From Paenibacillus abyssi (lineage in GTDB: Bacteria; Bacillota; Bacilli; Paenibacillales; Paenibacillaceae): a stretch of 64,000 nt of DNA. The notes beneath the pieces were generated by a model that saw nothing but the letters and a program-made list of their open reading frames with translations, made no database searches and was not told where the DNA came from. A program made the translations under genes and the position numbers. The stretch spans positions 1 to 64,000 of the forward strand of contig NZ_BMGR01000003.1 of assembly GCF_014640295.1 (NCBI RefSeq). The letters are read 5' to 3'. This document shows positions 17,645 to 25,629 of this stretch, piece by piece; positions within the stretch are counted from its first letter, which is position 1, and each line of letters opens with the position of its first letter.

Positions 17645-19153
17645 ATGGCTATCCAACGTCCAACACAACAGCAATTGGCGAACATCGCCGAGCATTATAA
17701 GCTTGATCTCTCTGAAGGTGACTTGAAAACATTTCATACCCTCATTAGTGGGACGGTAAGTTCGTATGAACGTATTCTGCAGATCGTGGAACCGGCCTTG
17801 CCTGTGAAATACCCGCGGACGCCGGGATACCGGCCTGAAGGAGAGGAGAACAAGTTAAACGCATGGTATTATAAGTCCTCCATAAAAGGAAGTCCGGTCG
17901 GTAAATTGGCCGGTAAAACGATCGCGTTAAAGGATAATATCAGCTTGGCGGGCGTTCCGATGATGAATGGATCAGCAATTTTGGAGGGATTCGTGCCTGA
18001 CGAGGATGCAACCATCGTGACAAGAATGCTGGATGCCGGCGCGGAAATCGTCGGAAAGGCCGTGTGCGAGGATTTGTGCCTGTCAGGAGGAAGTCATACA
18101 TCGGCGAGCGGCCCTGTTCTAAATCCGCATGATCCGACTCGCATGGCAGGAGGGTCTTCCAGCGGCAGCGCAGCCTTGGTGGCTTCCGGGGAAGTGGATA
18201 TGGCGATCGGCTGCGATCAAGGGGGATCCATCCGGATGCCAAGCTCGTGGTGCGGTGTGTACGGACATAAGCCGACTTACGGCCTCGTTCCTTATACAGG
18301 AATTTTCCCGATTGAGCAAACGCTCGACCATGCCGGCCCGATCGCCAGGACGGTTGAGGATGTTGCTCTTCTGCTGGAGGTTATTGCAGGGGCGGATGGA
18401 CTGGATCCCCGCCAATCCGGGCTTGAGCCGAAATCTTATACAGAGGCGCTTGTCGGCCATGCCAAAGGGCTGCGGATCGGCATTGTGCAAGAGGGCTTTG
18501 GCAGAGAAGGGTTTTCCGAGGAAGACGTGGATCGGATCGTAAGGGATGCGGCCCTGTCTTTTGTAAAATGCGGAGCCGAGGTGCAGGATGTATCCATTCC
18601 TATGCATATTGACGGTTTGCATATTTGGAATGTGATCGGCACGGAAGGAACGACCTCCCAGATGGTGAACGGCAACGCGCTGGGCGCGAACTGGAAGGGG
18701 CATTACAGCACGAAGCTTTTGGACGCTTATGCCAAAGGGAGGCAAATGCGGCCTAACGAATATTCCGAAACTGTAAAAATGATCATGCTGCTGGGCCAAT
18801 ATATGCAAACGGAGTATAACGGCAAGTTCTATGCGATTGCGCAAAATTTATCGAGAAAGTTAAAGCAGGCTTACGATGATGCGTTAGATCGCTTCGATGT
18901 GCTAATCATGCCGACGACTCCGATGAAAGCCACCCGTTTTCCGGGACCGGAAGCAAGCAAAGAGGAATATATCGCAAGGGCATTGGAGACGATTCCGAAT
19001 ACCGCTCCATTCGATCTGACCGGCCATCCGGCGATCAACGTGCCGTGTGGAACATCGGAAGGCCTGCCGATCGGCATGATGATCATCGGCAGATTCGGCG
19101 AGGATGAAACGGTACTGCGCGCAGCGCATGCTTTTGAGATGATGAATCGTTAA
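17645..19153 (+). CDS. Amidase, enantioselective type associated with nitrile hydratase
   Basis: A 502-residue amidase-signature enzyme hydrolysing amides to carboxylate and ammonia. The catalytic residues fall at Lys96 (IALKDN), cis-Ser171 (GGSSSGS) and Ser195 (GCDQGGSIRMPSS). These match the numbering I recall for the Rhodococcus nitrile-pathway amidase (Lys96, Ser171, Ser195), and the N-terminal helical extension before the signature domain is also that type. TAGAGGAGGAAT precedes the ATG. It is transcribed with the amide importer. Confidence 0.9.
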   Translation: MAIQRPTQQQLANIAEHYKLDLSEGDLKTFHTLISGTVSSYERILQIVEPALPVKYPRTPGYRPEGEENKLNAWYYKSSIKGSPVGKLAGKTIALKDNISLAGVPMMNGSAILEGFVPDEDATIVTRMLDAGAEIVGKAVCEDLCLSGGSHTSASGPVLNPHDPTRMAGGSSSGSAALVASGEVDMAIGCDQGGSIRMPSSWCGVYGHKPTYGLVPYTGIFPIEQTLDHAGPIARTVEDVALLLEVIAGADGLDPRQSGLEPKSYTEALVGHAKGLRIGIVQEGFGREGFSEEDVDRIVRDAALSFVKCGAEVQDVSIPMHIDGLHIWNVIGTEGTTSQMVNGNALGANWKGHYSTKLLDAYAKGRQMRPNEYSETVKMIMLLGQYMQTEYNGKFYAIAQNLSRKLKQAYDDALDRFDVLIMPTTPMKATRFPGPEASKEEYIARALETIPNTAPFDLTGHPAINVPCGTSEGLPIGMMIIGRFGEDETVLRAAHAFEMMNR

Positions 19154-19171
19154 GCGAAGGCAAGGTAAAAA

Positions 19172-19205
19172 AAGGAGCCTGTCAGTTTCTGCTGACGGGC
19201 TCCTT
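19172..19205 (-). terminator. Terminator between the two convergent amidase genes
   Basis: AAGGAGCCTGTCAG pairs with CTGACGGGCTCCTT (one G-U). On the minus strand it runs into TTTTTTACC, so it mainly serves the leftward amidase operon; the plus strand lacks a T tract. Confidence 0.8.
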
Positions 19206-19220
19206 ATCGGTGTGATGTGC

Positions 19221-20648
19221 TTAGTTGGATTCGATAGCGGCGGCAAATTTAGGTTTCTGTAAGCGGAAGTCGTTGGTGCGTTCGAACGCGTAACCGACCT
19301 TCAGCAGCGTTCCATCGTCAAATGGCTTTCCAATAAGCTGCATCCCTATAGGCAAGCCTTTACTGAATCCGCAGGGAACGGTAAGGCTTGGCAGGCCTGC
19401 CAGGTTGCTTGGGGATGTCAAACGGATCAGATCATCGGTTACGGGGGATTGTTTGCCGTTTACAATAGAGAAATCAGCACCGATTTCGGGGGCGACGAGA
19501 GGCAATGTAGGCGTTACGAGCACGTCGATTGAACGGAAAACCTCATCAAAATCCAGAATGAGCTTGCGGCGGAGCTGTTGTGCCATGACATAGTCCACGG
19601 CGCTCGGAAGTTCGGCTAGCCCGAGAGATAGCCTGACGTCCTCGCCAAAATCCAATGGGCGAAGCTTCAAGTTATTATGGTGGATAGCACCCGATTCGCC
19701 TAAAACGGTAACGTACTCTGCAAACATCGTATGCTTGAGGTTAGGGATGGAAACGATTTTGATCTCGGCACCAAGCGTTTTCAATGTCTCGATGCCCTGT
19801 CTTACTGCGGCGGCAACTTCGTCATCGATGTTATGGAAGAAGTAGCTTTCTTCAACGCCAATGACCATGCCCTTAATATCTTCAGTCAAAAAATCGGCAT
19901 AGGCAGGAATGGGGACGTCAAGCGTGGTGGGGTCATTGTGGTCGTATCCGGCAATGGCCTGCAGGACGATGGCTGCATCAGTGACGGTTTTAGTCATCGG
20001 TCCGATGTGGTCGAGTGACCAGGAGAGAGGGAAGCAGCCGTATTTACTCACCCGGCCGTGTGTCGGCTTCAAACCGACAATGCCGCATATCGCGGCAGGG
20101 ATTCGGATCGATCCCGCTGTATCGGTGCCGAGTGAAGCGATTGTCATATCGGCGGCCACGGCAGCTCCGGAGCCTCCGCTTGAACCGCCCGGTATCCGCT
20201 CTGTATTCCAAGGGTTGCGGCAAGGGCCGAAATGGGGATTGTTAGTCGTTCCGCCCCATGCATACTCGTGCATATTTAAAGTTCCGGTCATGATGGCGCC
20301 CGCCTCTTTTAGGTTTGCAACGACGGTGGCGTCATAGTCCGCGACATAGTCCTTGTGAATCTTCGAGCCCATAGTGGACACTTGTCCTTTGAGTGCAAAA
20401 ATGTCTTTGAGCGCCATTGGAATGCCATGCAGCGGGCCGATATAACTGCCGTCCATAATTTCCGCCTCTGCTTTTTTTGCGGATTCCAGCGCTAAATCTG
20501 AATCAATGCGGATAAATGCATTGATTTCTGTATTATAGGCTTCTGCTTGTTTCAGTACGGTCTGCGTTAGTTCGACGGGAGAGAGTTGTTTGCTGGCAAT
20601 TAATGGCGCCAATTCGCCAATCGACTTCGAAGCGAGTTCTTTGCTCAT
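19221..20648 (-). CDS. Amidase (GatA/AtzE-like amidase-signature enzyme)
   Basis: A 475-residue amidase-signature protein: Lys81 (GIPMALKD), cis-Ser156 (GGSSGGS) and nucleophile Ser180 (TDTAGSIRIPAA). It resembles GatA, but no gatB or gatC is present, so a free amidase is more likely. It overlaps by 4 bp a 60-residue upstream protein that looks AtzG-like; AtzE-AtzG is a known pair that hydrolyses 1-carboxybiuret. The substrate here is not known. A TnrA/GlnR box sits on the operon promoter. Confidence 0.85.
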   Translation of the reverse strand: MSKELASKSIGELAPLIASKQLSPVELTQTVLKQAEAYNTEINAFIRIDSDLALESAKKAEAEIMDGSYIGPLHGIPMALKDIFALKGQVSTMGSKIHKDYVADYDATVVANLKEAGAIMTGTLNMHEYAWGGTTNNPHFGPCRNPWNTERIPGGSSGGSGAAVAADMTIASLGTDTAGSIRIPAAICGIVGLKPTHGRVSKYGCFPLSWSLDHIGPMTKTVTDAAIVLQAIAGYDHNDPTTLDVPIPAYADFLTEDIKGMVIGVEESYFFHNIDDEVAAAVRQGIETLKTLGAEIKIVSIPNLKHTMFAEYVTVLGESGAIHHNNLKLRPLDFGEDVRLSLGLAELPSAVDYVMAQQLRRKLILDFDEVFRSIDVLVTPTLPLVAPEIGADFSIVNGKQSPVTDDLIRLTSPSNLAGLPSLTVPCGFSKGLPIGMQLIGKPFDDGTLLKVGYAFERTNDFRLQKPKFAAAIESN

Positions 20649-20827
20649 TTGGCAATACCTCCGCTCGGAATGAGGAGTAACTGCATGTTGAAATCATCGA
20701 GCTTCTCTTCCTCGACAGCTGCCCTCAGCTGTGCAAGGCCGGCCATTCTTTCGGCCAGAATTTCATAATCTTGCTCAGGCAGATGAATGTCTTTGGATTG
20801 AAATTGCTCGCGAATGAATGTTGACAA
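20645..20827 (-). CDS. Small AtzG-like amidase partner (DUF4089-like)
   Basis: A 60-residue acidic, helical protein. The pattern LPEQDYEILAERMAGLAQLR followed by a short EEEKLDD segment and an aliphatic tail resembles AtzG-like (DUF4089) proteins, which wrap around AtzE. The start is TTG at 20827, with GGAGGGA five to six bases before it on the minus strand. Its end overlaps the amidase start by 4 bp, indicating coupled translation and a likely complex. Family assignment rests on size, helix pattern and context. Confidence 0.65.
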   Translation of the reverse strand: MSTFIREQFQSKDIHLPEQDYEILAERMAGLAQLRAAVEEEKLDDFNMQLLLIPSGGIAK

Positions 20828-20867
20828 TTGAATCCCTCCACATCAACTAATTTTTACTATCGATATC

Positions 20868-20897
20868 ATGTTAATAAATATAACAAATACTTGTCAA
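20868..20897 (-). promoter_or_regulatory. Promoter of the AtzG-like/amidase operon with TnrA/GlnR box
   Basis: On the minus strand TTGACA (20897-20892) is followed after 18 bp by TAACAT. The perfect box TGTTAATAAATATAACA (20869-20885) covers the spacer and -10, a position suited to repression. Confidence 0.65.
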
Positions 20898-21015
20898 TGA
20901 TTATTTACTTAACTTTAATAAGTGTGTTTTTTCGACATACTAGCGTTAAATCTATCATTAAATTAACATTTCATCCTGTGAAATCAGTTGTATATATCAA
21001 ATTATCGATTTTATA

Positions 21016-21055
21016 TGTTAATTATATTGACACAGAATTAAAGGTATAATAGAAT
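21016..21055 (+). promoter_or_regulatory. Nitrile hydratase promoter with embedded TnrA/GlnR box
   Basis: The box TGTTAATTATATTGACA (21016-21032) ends in TTGACA (21027-21032), which is the -35; TAGAAT (21050-21055) follows after 17 bp. Binding at the box should exclude RNA polymerase. The formamidase promoter has the same construction. Confidence 0.75.
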
Positions 21056-21103
21056 CCTCTTAAACGAAGATCAACATCCGAGAAAATGTAAACCGACATT
21101 TTG

Positions 21104-21119
21104 TGTATACATCATACAT
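21104..21119. promoter_or_regulatory. TGTATACAT-N-ATACAT element (nitrile hydratase copy)
   Basis: TGTATACATCATACAT, 15 of 16 identical to the urt copy and starting 49 bp after the -10 (50 bp in urt). It lies in the transcribed leader. Confidence 0.6.
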
Positions 21120-21229
21120 TAGGTGATGGATCGTGAAGGCAATGGGTATCACTGGTCCGATCGCAAAAGCAAGGGATGCTGTGCGAATGGATCATTTAAT
21201 AACTCAATCAGAAACAGGAGGGTGTACAA

Positions 21230-21901
21230 ATGAATGGGATTCACGATGTCGGCGGCATGGATGGTTTCGGGAAGATCGTTATCGAGGAGAATGAACCTCT
21301 CTTTCATGAAGAGTGGGAAAGGCGCGCCTTTGGGCTGTTGAACGGAGCGCTCGGGCAAGGATGGTTCAATCTTGATGAAATGCGGCATGGCATTGAACGA
21401 ATGGGTCCCGTTGAGTATCTGACCTCAGGGTATTATGGCCACTGGACGGCAACCCTTGCGACTTTGTTGGTCGAGAAAGGGATGGTGGACGCAGAAGAGC
21501 TCGAGAGTCGGACGCAAGCTTTTCTGGTACAGCCGGATCGGGAAATGCCGCGAAACGAGAATCCGGATCTGGTGAATCACATGCAGATGGTTCTCAAATA
21601 TGGCGCATCGACGCATCGTGAGATTGATGTTATTCCCAAGTACCAGATAGGAGATCGCGTAAAGACGATTAATATTAGCCCGACAGGCCACACGAGGCTG
21701 CCGCGTTACGCCCGGGCCAAATATGGGGTCATCCAAGCCGTATATGGTGCCCATGTATTCCCTGACGGACATGCGCACGGAAAAGGCGAAGGCCCGGAAT
21801 ATCTATATTCGGTACGTATCGAGGCTGATGAATTATGGGGCTCGAATCAGAGCGAAGCAGTATATATCGATCTTTGGGAAAGTCATTTGGAGCCTGCCTA
21901 A
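21230..21901 (+). CDS. nthB: Nitrile hydratase beta subunit
   Basis: A 223-residue protein beginning MNGIHDVGGMDGFGKI, the hallmark start of nitrile hydratase beta chains, with FHEEWERRAFG and the RVKTINISPTGHTRLPRYARAK block that faces the active site. CAGGAGGGTG precedes the ATG. The beta-before-alpha order followed by a small activator is the arrangement seen for cobalt-type enzymes. The enzyme hydrates nitriles to amides. Confidence 0.96.
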   Translation: MNGIHDVGGMDGFGKIVIEENEPLFHEEWERRAFGLLNGALGQGWFNLDEMRHGIERMGPVEYLTSGYYGHWTATLATLLVEKGMVDAEELESRTQAFLVQPDREMPRNENPDLVNHMQMVLKYGASTHREIDVIPKYQIGDRVKTINISPTGHTRLPRYARAKYGVIQAVYGAHVFPDGHAHGKGEGPEYLYSVRIEADELWGSNQSEAVYIDLWESHLEPA

Positions 21902-21928
21902 AAACCAATTCATAAGGAGGAGATTAAT

Positions 21929-22552
21929 TTGACTGATCATAATCATTCCCATCATCATCCGCATCCGGAGTCGTATTGGTCTGCGAGGACAAAAGCCGTT
22001 GAATCATTGCTTATCGAGAAAGGGCTCATTTCCTCTGATGCGATAGAGAGCGTGGTGCAGTTCTACGAAAAAGATCTTGGGCCGATGCTCGGGACAAAGG
22101 TCGTCGCCAAAGCTTGGTCGGATCCTGAGTTCAAAAAAGCGCTGCTGGAGGATTCGGAGACAGTATTGAGGGAGCTTGGGTACTTCGGCATGCAGGGAGA
22201 ACATGTCAGAGTTGTGGAAAATACCGATGATGTTCACAATGTGGTGGTCTGTACCTTGTGCTCATGTTACCCGTGGGCTCTGCTTGGATTGCCGCCGGCT
22301 TGGTATAAAGAGCCTGCCTACCGTTCCCGCGTTGTAAAACAGCCAAGAGAGGTCATCAAGGAATTTGGATTGGATCTGCCAGAGCGTATGGAGATTCGTG
22401 TATGGGATAGCAGTGCGGAGATGCGTTACCTAGTCCTGCCGCAAAAGCCGGAGGGTACTGAAGACATGACAGAGGATGAGCTTGCGGCAATTGTCACGCG
22501 CGATTCCATGATCGGCGTCGTTAAAATCCAGCCTCCCGCAGTCGCAGGGTGA
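21929..22552 (+). CDS. nthA: Nitrile hydratase alpha subunit, cobalt type
   Basis: A 207-residue alpha chain. The metal site is [10 protein letters not shown] with Cys108, Cys111 and Cys113. Thr109 and the Tyr after the last Cys mark the cobalt type (iron enzymes have Ser and Thr there). A His-rich N-terminus ([10 protein letters not shown]) could hold metal. The start is TTG at 21929, eight bases after AAGGAGG; no better ATG is near. The two outer cysteines of such sites are normally oxidised after synthesis. Confidence 0.96.
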   Translation: MTDHNHSHHHPHPESYWSARTKAVESLLIEKGLISSDAIESVVQFYEKDLGPMLGTKVVAKAWSDPEFKKALLEDSETVLRELGYFGMQGEHVRVVENTDDVHNVVVCTLCSCYPWALLGLPPAWYKEPAYRSRVVKQPREVIKEFGLDLPERMEIRVWDSSAEMRYLVLPQKPEGTEDMTEDELAAIVTRDSMIGVVKIQPPAVAG

Positions 22553-22566
22553 GAGGAGCGGGCGGG

Positions 22567-22941
22567 ATGAAAACGAGCTGTGATGCGCACTCTGTTGAAG
22601 AACTGATCGCTTATATGCCGGAGGAGGTATCGCCTCCCAGAACAAACGGCGAGCTGAACTTTCATGAACCTTGGGAAAGCCGAGCCTTCGGAATGGCAAT
22701 TGCGTTATATGACCAAAAGCATTATGCCTCCTGGGATGATTTCCGGGGCCGTTTGGCCGAGCAGATCTCGGCGTGGGAGAAATCCGGGCATGAGGATGAG
22801 GGCCATGCGGTGTGGAATTATTACGACCACTGGATGAGCGCGTTGGAGCGCCTCGTGGTAGAGACCGGAATGCTGGACAAGCAGGAAATTGAAGCTCGTG
22901 CAGAACAATTTCTGACCGGGGAACGAGATGAGTTTTATTAA
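22567..22941 (+). CDS. Nitrile hydratase activator / accessory protein (beta-like, NhlE/P14K type)
   Basis: A 124-residue protein resembling the N-terminal part of the beta chain (FHEPWESRAFG; YYDHWMSALERLVVETGML aligns with the beta YYGHWTATLATLLVEKGMV). Such proteins deliver cobalt by exchanging the alpha subunit. ATG 22567 has GAGAGGAG eight bases upstream; a GTG at 22549 overlapping the nthA stop is the alternative. Last gene before a terminator. Confidence 0.88.
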   Translation: MKTSCDAHSVEELIAYMPEEVSPPRTNGELNFHEPWESRAFGMAIALYDQKHYASWDDFRGRLAEQISAWEKSGHEDEGHAVWNYYDHWMSALERLVVETGMLDKQEIEARAEQFLTGERDEFY

Positions 22942-22962
22942 TGGGTTTATCGACAAGATCAG

Positions 22963-22987
22963 GGACAACATTGCGTTGTCCTTTTTT
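22963..22987 (+). terminator. Terminator after the nitrile hydratase operon
   Basis: GGACAAC (22963-22969), 5-nt loop, GTTGTCC (22975-22981) and six T. It separates nthBA-activator from cbiMN, which may have partial read-through or its own weak promoter. Confidence 0.85.
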
Positions 22988-23046
22988 AACAGAAGCGGGG
23001 AACAGAATTTAGCTTTAGGGCCAGTTGAAGCAAAGGAATGGGGGCA

Positions 23047-23820
23047 ATGCGTGTGCGTAGATATAAGTTTTGGGGGGTTGCGGCTTTAGTGGCCGGATTT
23101 ACGGTTTATTTATTAATGAATGCTCCGCAAACGGCATATGCCATGCACATCATGGAAGGATTTCTTCCGATTGGCTGGGCTGTTTTTTGGTGGGCCTTGT
23201 TCCTGCCGTTTTTTGCTTTGGGGGTTCGGAAGATCGTCCAATTGACAAAAGAAGCGCCCGAGCTGAAGCTGATGCTCGGCCTTGCCGGCGCGTTTACATT
23301 TGTATTATCGGCTTTAAAGCTCCCGTCTGTAACCGGAAGCAGCTCGCATCCTACGGGAACGGGCTTCGGCGCCATTGTGCTCGGGCCGCTGCCGATGAGC
23401 GTTATTGCATCGATCGTACTGGTCTTTCAGGCTTTTCTGCTTGCACACGGCGGCGTTACGACGCTTGGCGCAAATGCATTCTCCATGGCCGTTGCCGGTC
23501 CGTTCGCTGGATACGCAGTGTATAAATTGCTGATGCGTTTGACGGATAAGGAAAAGCTCGCGATATTTAGCGCGGCAGCACTGGCTAATATCACGACTTA
23601 TCTCGTTACTTCCTTTCAGCTCGCGCTTGCTTTCCCGTCTGCCCAAGGAGGGATGCTCGCTTCCTTTTTGAAATTCGGCAGTATATTTGGCGTGACGCAG
23701 ATTCCTCTTGCGATCACCGAGGGGCTGCTCACGGTTCTGCTCTGGAACTGGCTAAAATCTTATAGTCCGCATGAGCTCTCCTTGCTGCGGCGGGGGATGA
23801 AAGGGGCGAGACAATCATGA
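23047..23820 (+). CDS. cbiM: Cobalt ECF transporter substrate-specificity protein CbiM
   Basis: A 257-residue membrane protein with a cleavable N-terminal segment followed by MHIMEGFLP, the metal-binding start of mature CbiM, and the SHPTGTGFGAIVLGPLPM and HGGVTTLGANAFSMAVAGP motifs. ATG 23047 lies nine bases after AAAGGA; ATG 23038 is too close to it. Beside a cobalt-type nitrile hydratase it most likely supplies that enzyme. No cbiQ or cbiO follows. Confidence 0.92.
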   Translation: MRVRRYKFWGVAALVAGFTVYLLMNAPQTAYAMHIMEGFLPIGWAVFWWALFLPFFALGVRKIVQLTKEAPELKLMLGLAGAFTFVLSALKLPSVTGSSSHPTGTGFGAIVLGPLPMSVIASIVLVFQAFLLAHGGVTTLGANAFSMAVAGPFAGYAVYKLLMRLTDKEKLAIFSAAALANITTYLVTSFQLALAFPSAQGGMLASFLKFGSIFGVTQIPLAITEGLLTVLLWNWLKSYSPHELSLLRRGMKGARQS

Positions 23821-24104
23821 AATCCAAAGTCCAAACGATCCTGTTGATTACAATTGTCCTCCTGCTGGTGATTCTTCCTTTAGTATTCGTTAGCGGGGAT
23901 TTTAGCGGGGCGGATGGTAAAGCAGAACAAGCGATTGTTGAGATTGCGCCCGAATATGAGCCGTGGTTTTCGCTGATTGGAGAAATCCCCGGTGAAACGG
24001 AGAGTATGCTGTTTGCTTTGCAGGCGGCTTTAGGAGCCGGTCTGATCGGGTATGTCATCGGTCTGTTTAAGGGCAGGCGCGATAAATACGCCGTCCATGA
24101 TTAA
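23817..24104 (+). CDS. cbiN: Cobalt transport protein CbiN
   Basis: A 95-residue protein with two membrane spans (about 7-27 and 63-83) separated by an extracytoplasmic loop, as in CbiN. It contains SGADGKAEQAIVEIAPEYEPW, close to the family consensus. It overlaps cbiM by 4 bp. CbiMN pairs are known to have some cobalt uptake activity without CbiQO. Confidence 0.9.
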   Translation: MKSKVQTILLITIVLLLVILPLVFVSGDFSGADGKAEQAIVEIAPEYEPWFSLIGEIPGETESMLFALQAALGAGLIGYVIGLFKGRRDKYAVHD

Positions 24105-24281
24105 GCGCATCGATACCCTCGCCTATACGAATGCCTCCCGTTCAGTATCCCCCATGTGGAAAGTGGTTTCGTATGGAAGAAATTAATGGATTGATAAAGG
24201 GACCGTCAATTGTTTTTTTTCAGAAACAGATGTAAGATCAAAGTAAGAATCATCATCAACTTATCGATCAGGAGAACCTAA

Positions 24282-25511
24282 ATGAAACCGGCTCGAGATC
24301 CGATAGCGGCTAATATGGAGGCTGCTACTCCGGAAACCTTTTCCCGAATGGGAGTTTGGATGCTTATTGCAGGCATTTTGCTTATCGCTGCTTCACTTCG
24401 CGCACCGATTACGGCGGTGGGGCCGTTGATTACGGCCATACGCGATGATGCGGGAATTTCCAATACGCTGGCGGGGATGCTAACGGCATTCCCGCTGCTT
24501 GCGTTTGCGCTGTTGTCGCCATTGGCTCCCCAATTGGCGCGTCGTCTGGGGATGGAATATACGTTGTTTATCAGTATGCTTGTCTTAACGGCAGGTATTG
24601 CGCTGCGTGCGCTGCCGTCTGTCACTGCGCTGTTTATGGGCACTGCACTGCTCGGGATGGGCATTGCTTTAAGCAATGTACTGCTGCCGGGCTTGATTAA
24701 AAGTAAGTTCCCTCATCGCCTTGGCATTATGACCGGGATGTATTCCTTGTCCATGAATATATGGGCGGCTATTGCTTCCGGGGTCAGTGTTCCAATTGCG
24801 TATGGCTTAAACCTGGGGTGGCGCGGTTCTCTTGGCATCTGGGGCATTCTTACCGCTTGCGCGCTGCTTGTCTGGATGCCGCAGCTTCGTTCGCGGCGCA
24901 GGCCGGCAGCTGAGCGGGCCGGCGGCCGAGGAGGCTTATGGCACTCTTCTCTGGCCTGGAAGGTGACCTTGTTTATGGGGCTGCAGTCGATGAACTTTTA
25001 CGTTACGATCTCTTGGCTGCCGGAAATTCTTTCGCAGCAAGGCTTGAGCCAAACGGCGGCGGGCTGGATGGTTTCCTTGATGCAGCTGGTCAGCCTTCCG
25101 GCTACATTTCTTGTACCGATTGTTGCCGGGCGTTTTGCAAATCAGCGGGGGCTGGTCGTGACGATTGCCGGTTTTTTTATCGCCGGTTATATCATTTTGC
25201 TCAGCGAGCTTCACAGCTTGATGCCTATAGGGGTTATTTTGATTGGGATCGCAGGGGGGTCCGCCTTCAGTCTGGCGACAATGTTTTTCATCCTGCGGAC
25301 GAAGAGCGGCAGTCAAGCGGCCGAGCTGTCCGGCATGGCGCAAACCGTCGGATATTTGCTCGCTGCTGCCGGTCCCGCGTTTTTCGGATTTGTGTATGAT
25401 GCGACCCATCATTGGACGATTCCTTTGCTGTTCTTGCTTGTGGTGGGGATTCTGCTTTTGATCTTTGGCCTTGGGGCTGCAAAAGAGGGGGTTGTGGAGA
25501 CAAAGGGATAG
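24282..25511 (+). CDS. MFS transporter of the CynX/NimT family
   Basis: A 409-residue, twelve-span major facilitator protein. The SLRAPITAVGPLI segment after the first span and the LLPGLIKSKFPHRLGIMTGMYS block are typical of CynX/NimT proteins (cyanate or 2-nitroimidazole export; YycB in Bacillus). AGGAGAA lies before the ATG. In this setting it might export a toxic nitrogen compound, but the substrate is not readable. No TnrA/GlnR box precedes it. Confidence 0.85.
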   Translation: MKPARDPIAANMEAATPETFSRMGVWMLIAGILLIAASLRAPITAVGPLITAIRDDAGISNTLAGMLTAFPLLAFALLSPLAPQLARRLGMEYTLFISMLVLTAGIALRALPSVTALFMGTALLGMGIALSNVLLPGLIKSKFPHRLGIMTGMYSLSMNIWAAIASGVSVPIAYGLNLGWRGSLGIWGILTACALLVWMPQLRSRRRPAAERAGGRGGLWHSSLAWKVTLFMGLQSMNFYVTISWLPEILSQQGLSQTAAGWMVSLMQLVSLPATFLVPIVAGRFANQRGLVVTIAGFFIAGYIILLSELHSLMPIGVILIGIAGGSAFSLATMFFILRTKSGSQAAELSGMAQTVGYLLAAAGPAFFGFVYDATHHWTIPLLFLLVVGILLLIFGLGAAKEGVVETKG

Positions 25512-25538
25512 GCGGTATTGCAGTTCCGAGCCTCACAT

Positions 25539-25595
25539 CCAACACAAAGGCGTCTGCTTATCGGTGTTATACCGGTAGGCGGACGCCTTTGTTGG
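25539..25595. terminator. Stem-loop between convergent CynX-like and formamidase genes
   Basis: A long stem (CAAAGGCGTC paired with GACGCCTTTG, plus flanking CCAA/TTGG) encloses an inner CGGT/ACCG stem. No strong T tract, so a weaker bidirectional terminator. Confidence 0.6.
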
Positions 25596-25629
25596 ACTTA
25601 TAAGTATAAGAGTTTCACGATATGCAAGC

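Larger units (their letters stand above)
20828..21229. other. Divergent control region between amidase and nitrile hydratase operons (402 bp)
   Basis: Contains two TnrA/GlnR boxes, one promoter for each direction and the second TGTATACAT element. It is very AT-rich in the middle (20900-21050). No protein-like frame. Confidence 0.75.

Noticed and set aside
18119-18844. 241-codon minus-strand frame opposite the amidase gene
   Set aside because: Antisense shadow of a gene with intact catalytic motifs; no independent start signals.
19221-20827. GatCAB amidotransferase operon
   Set aside because: The amidase resembles GatA, but there is no gatB, and the small gene is closer to AtzG in pattern than to GatC; GatCAB genes normally lie together.
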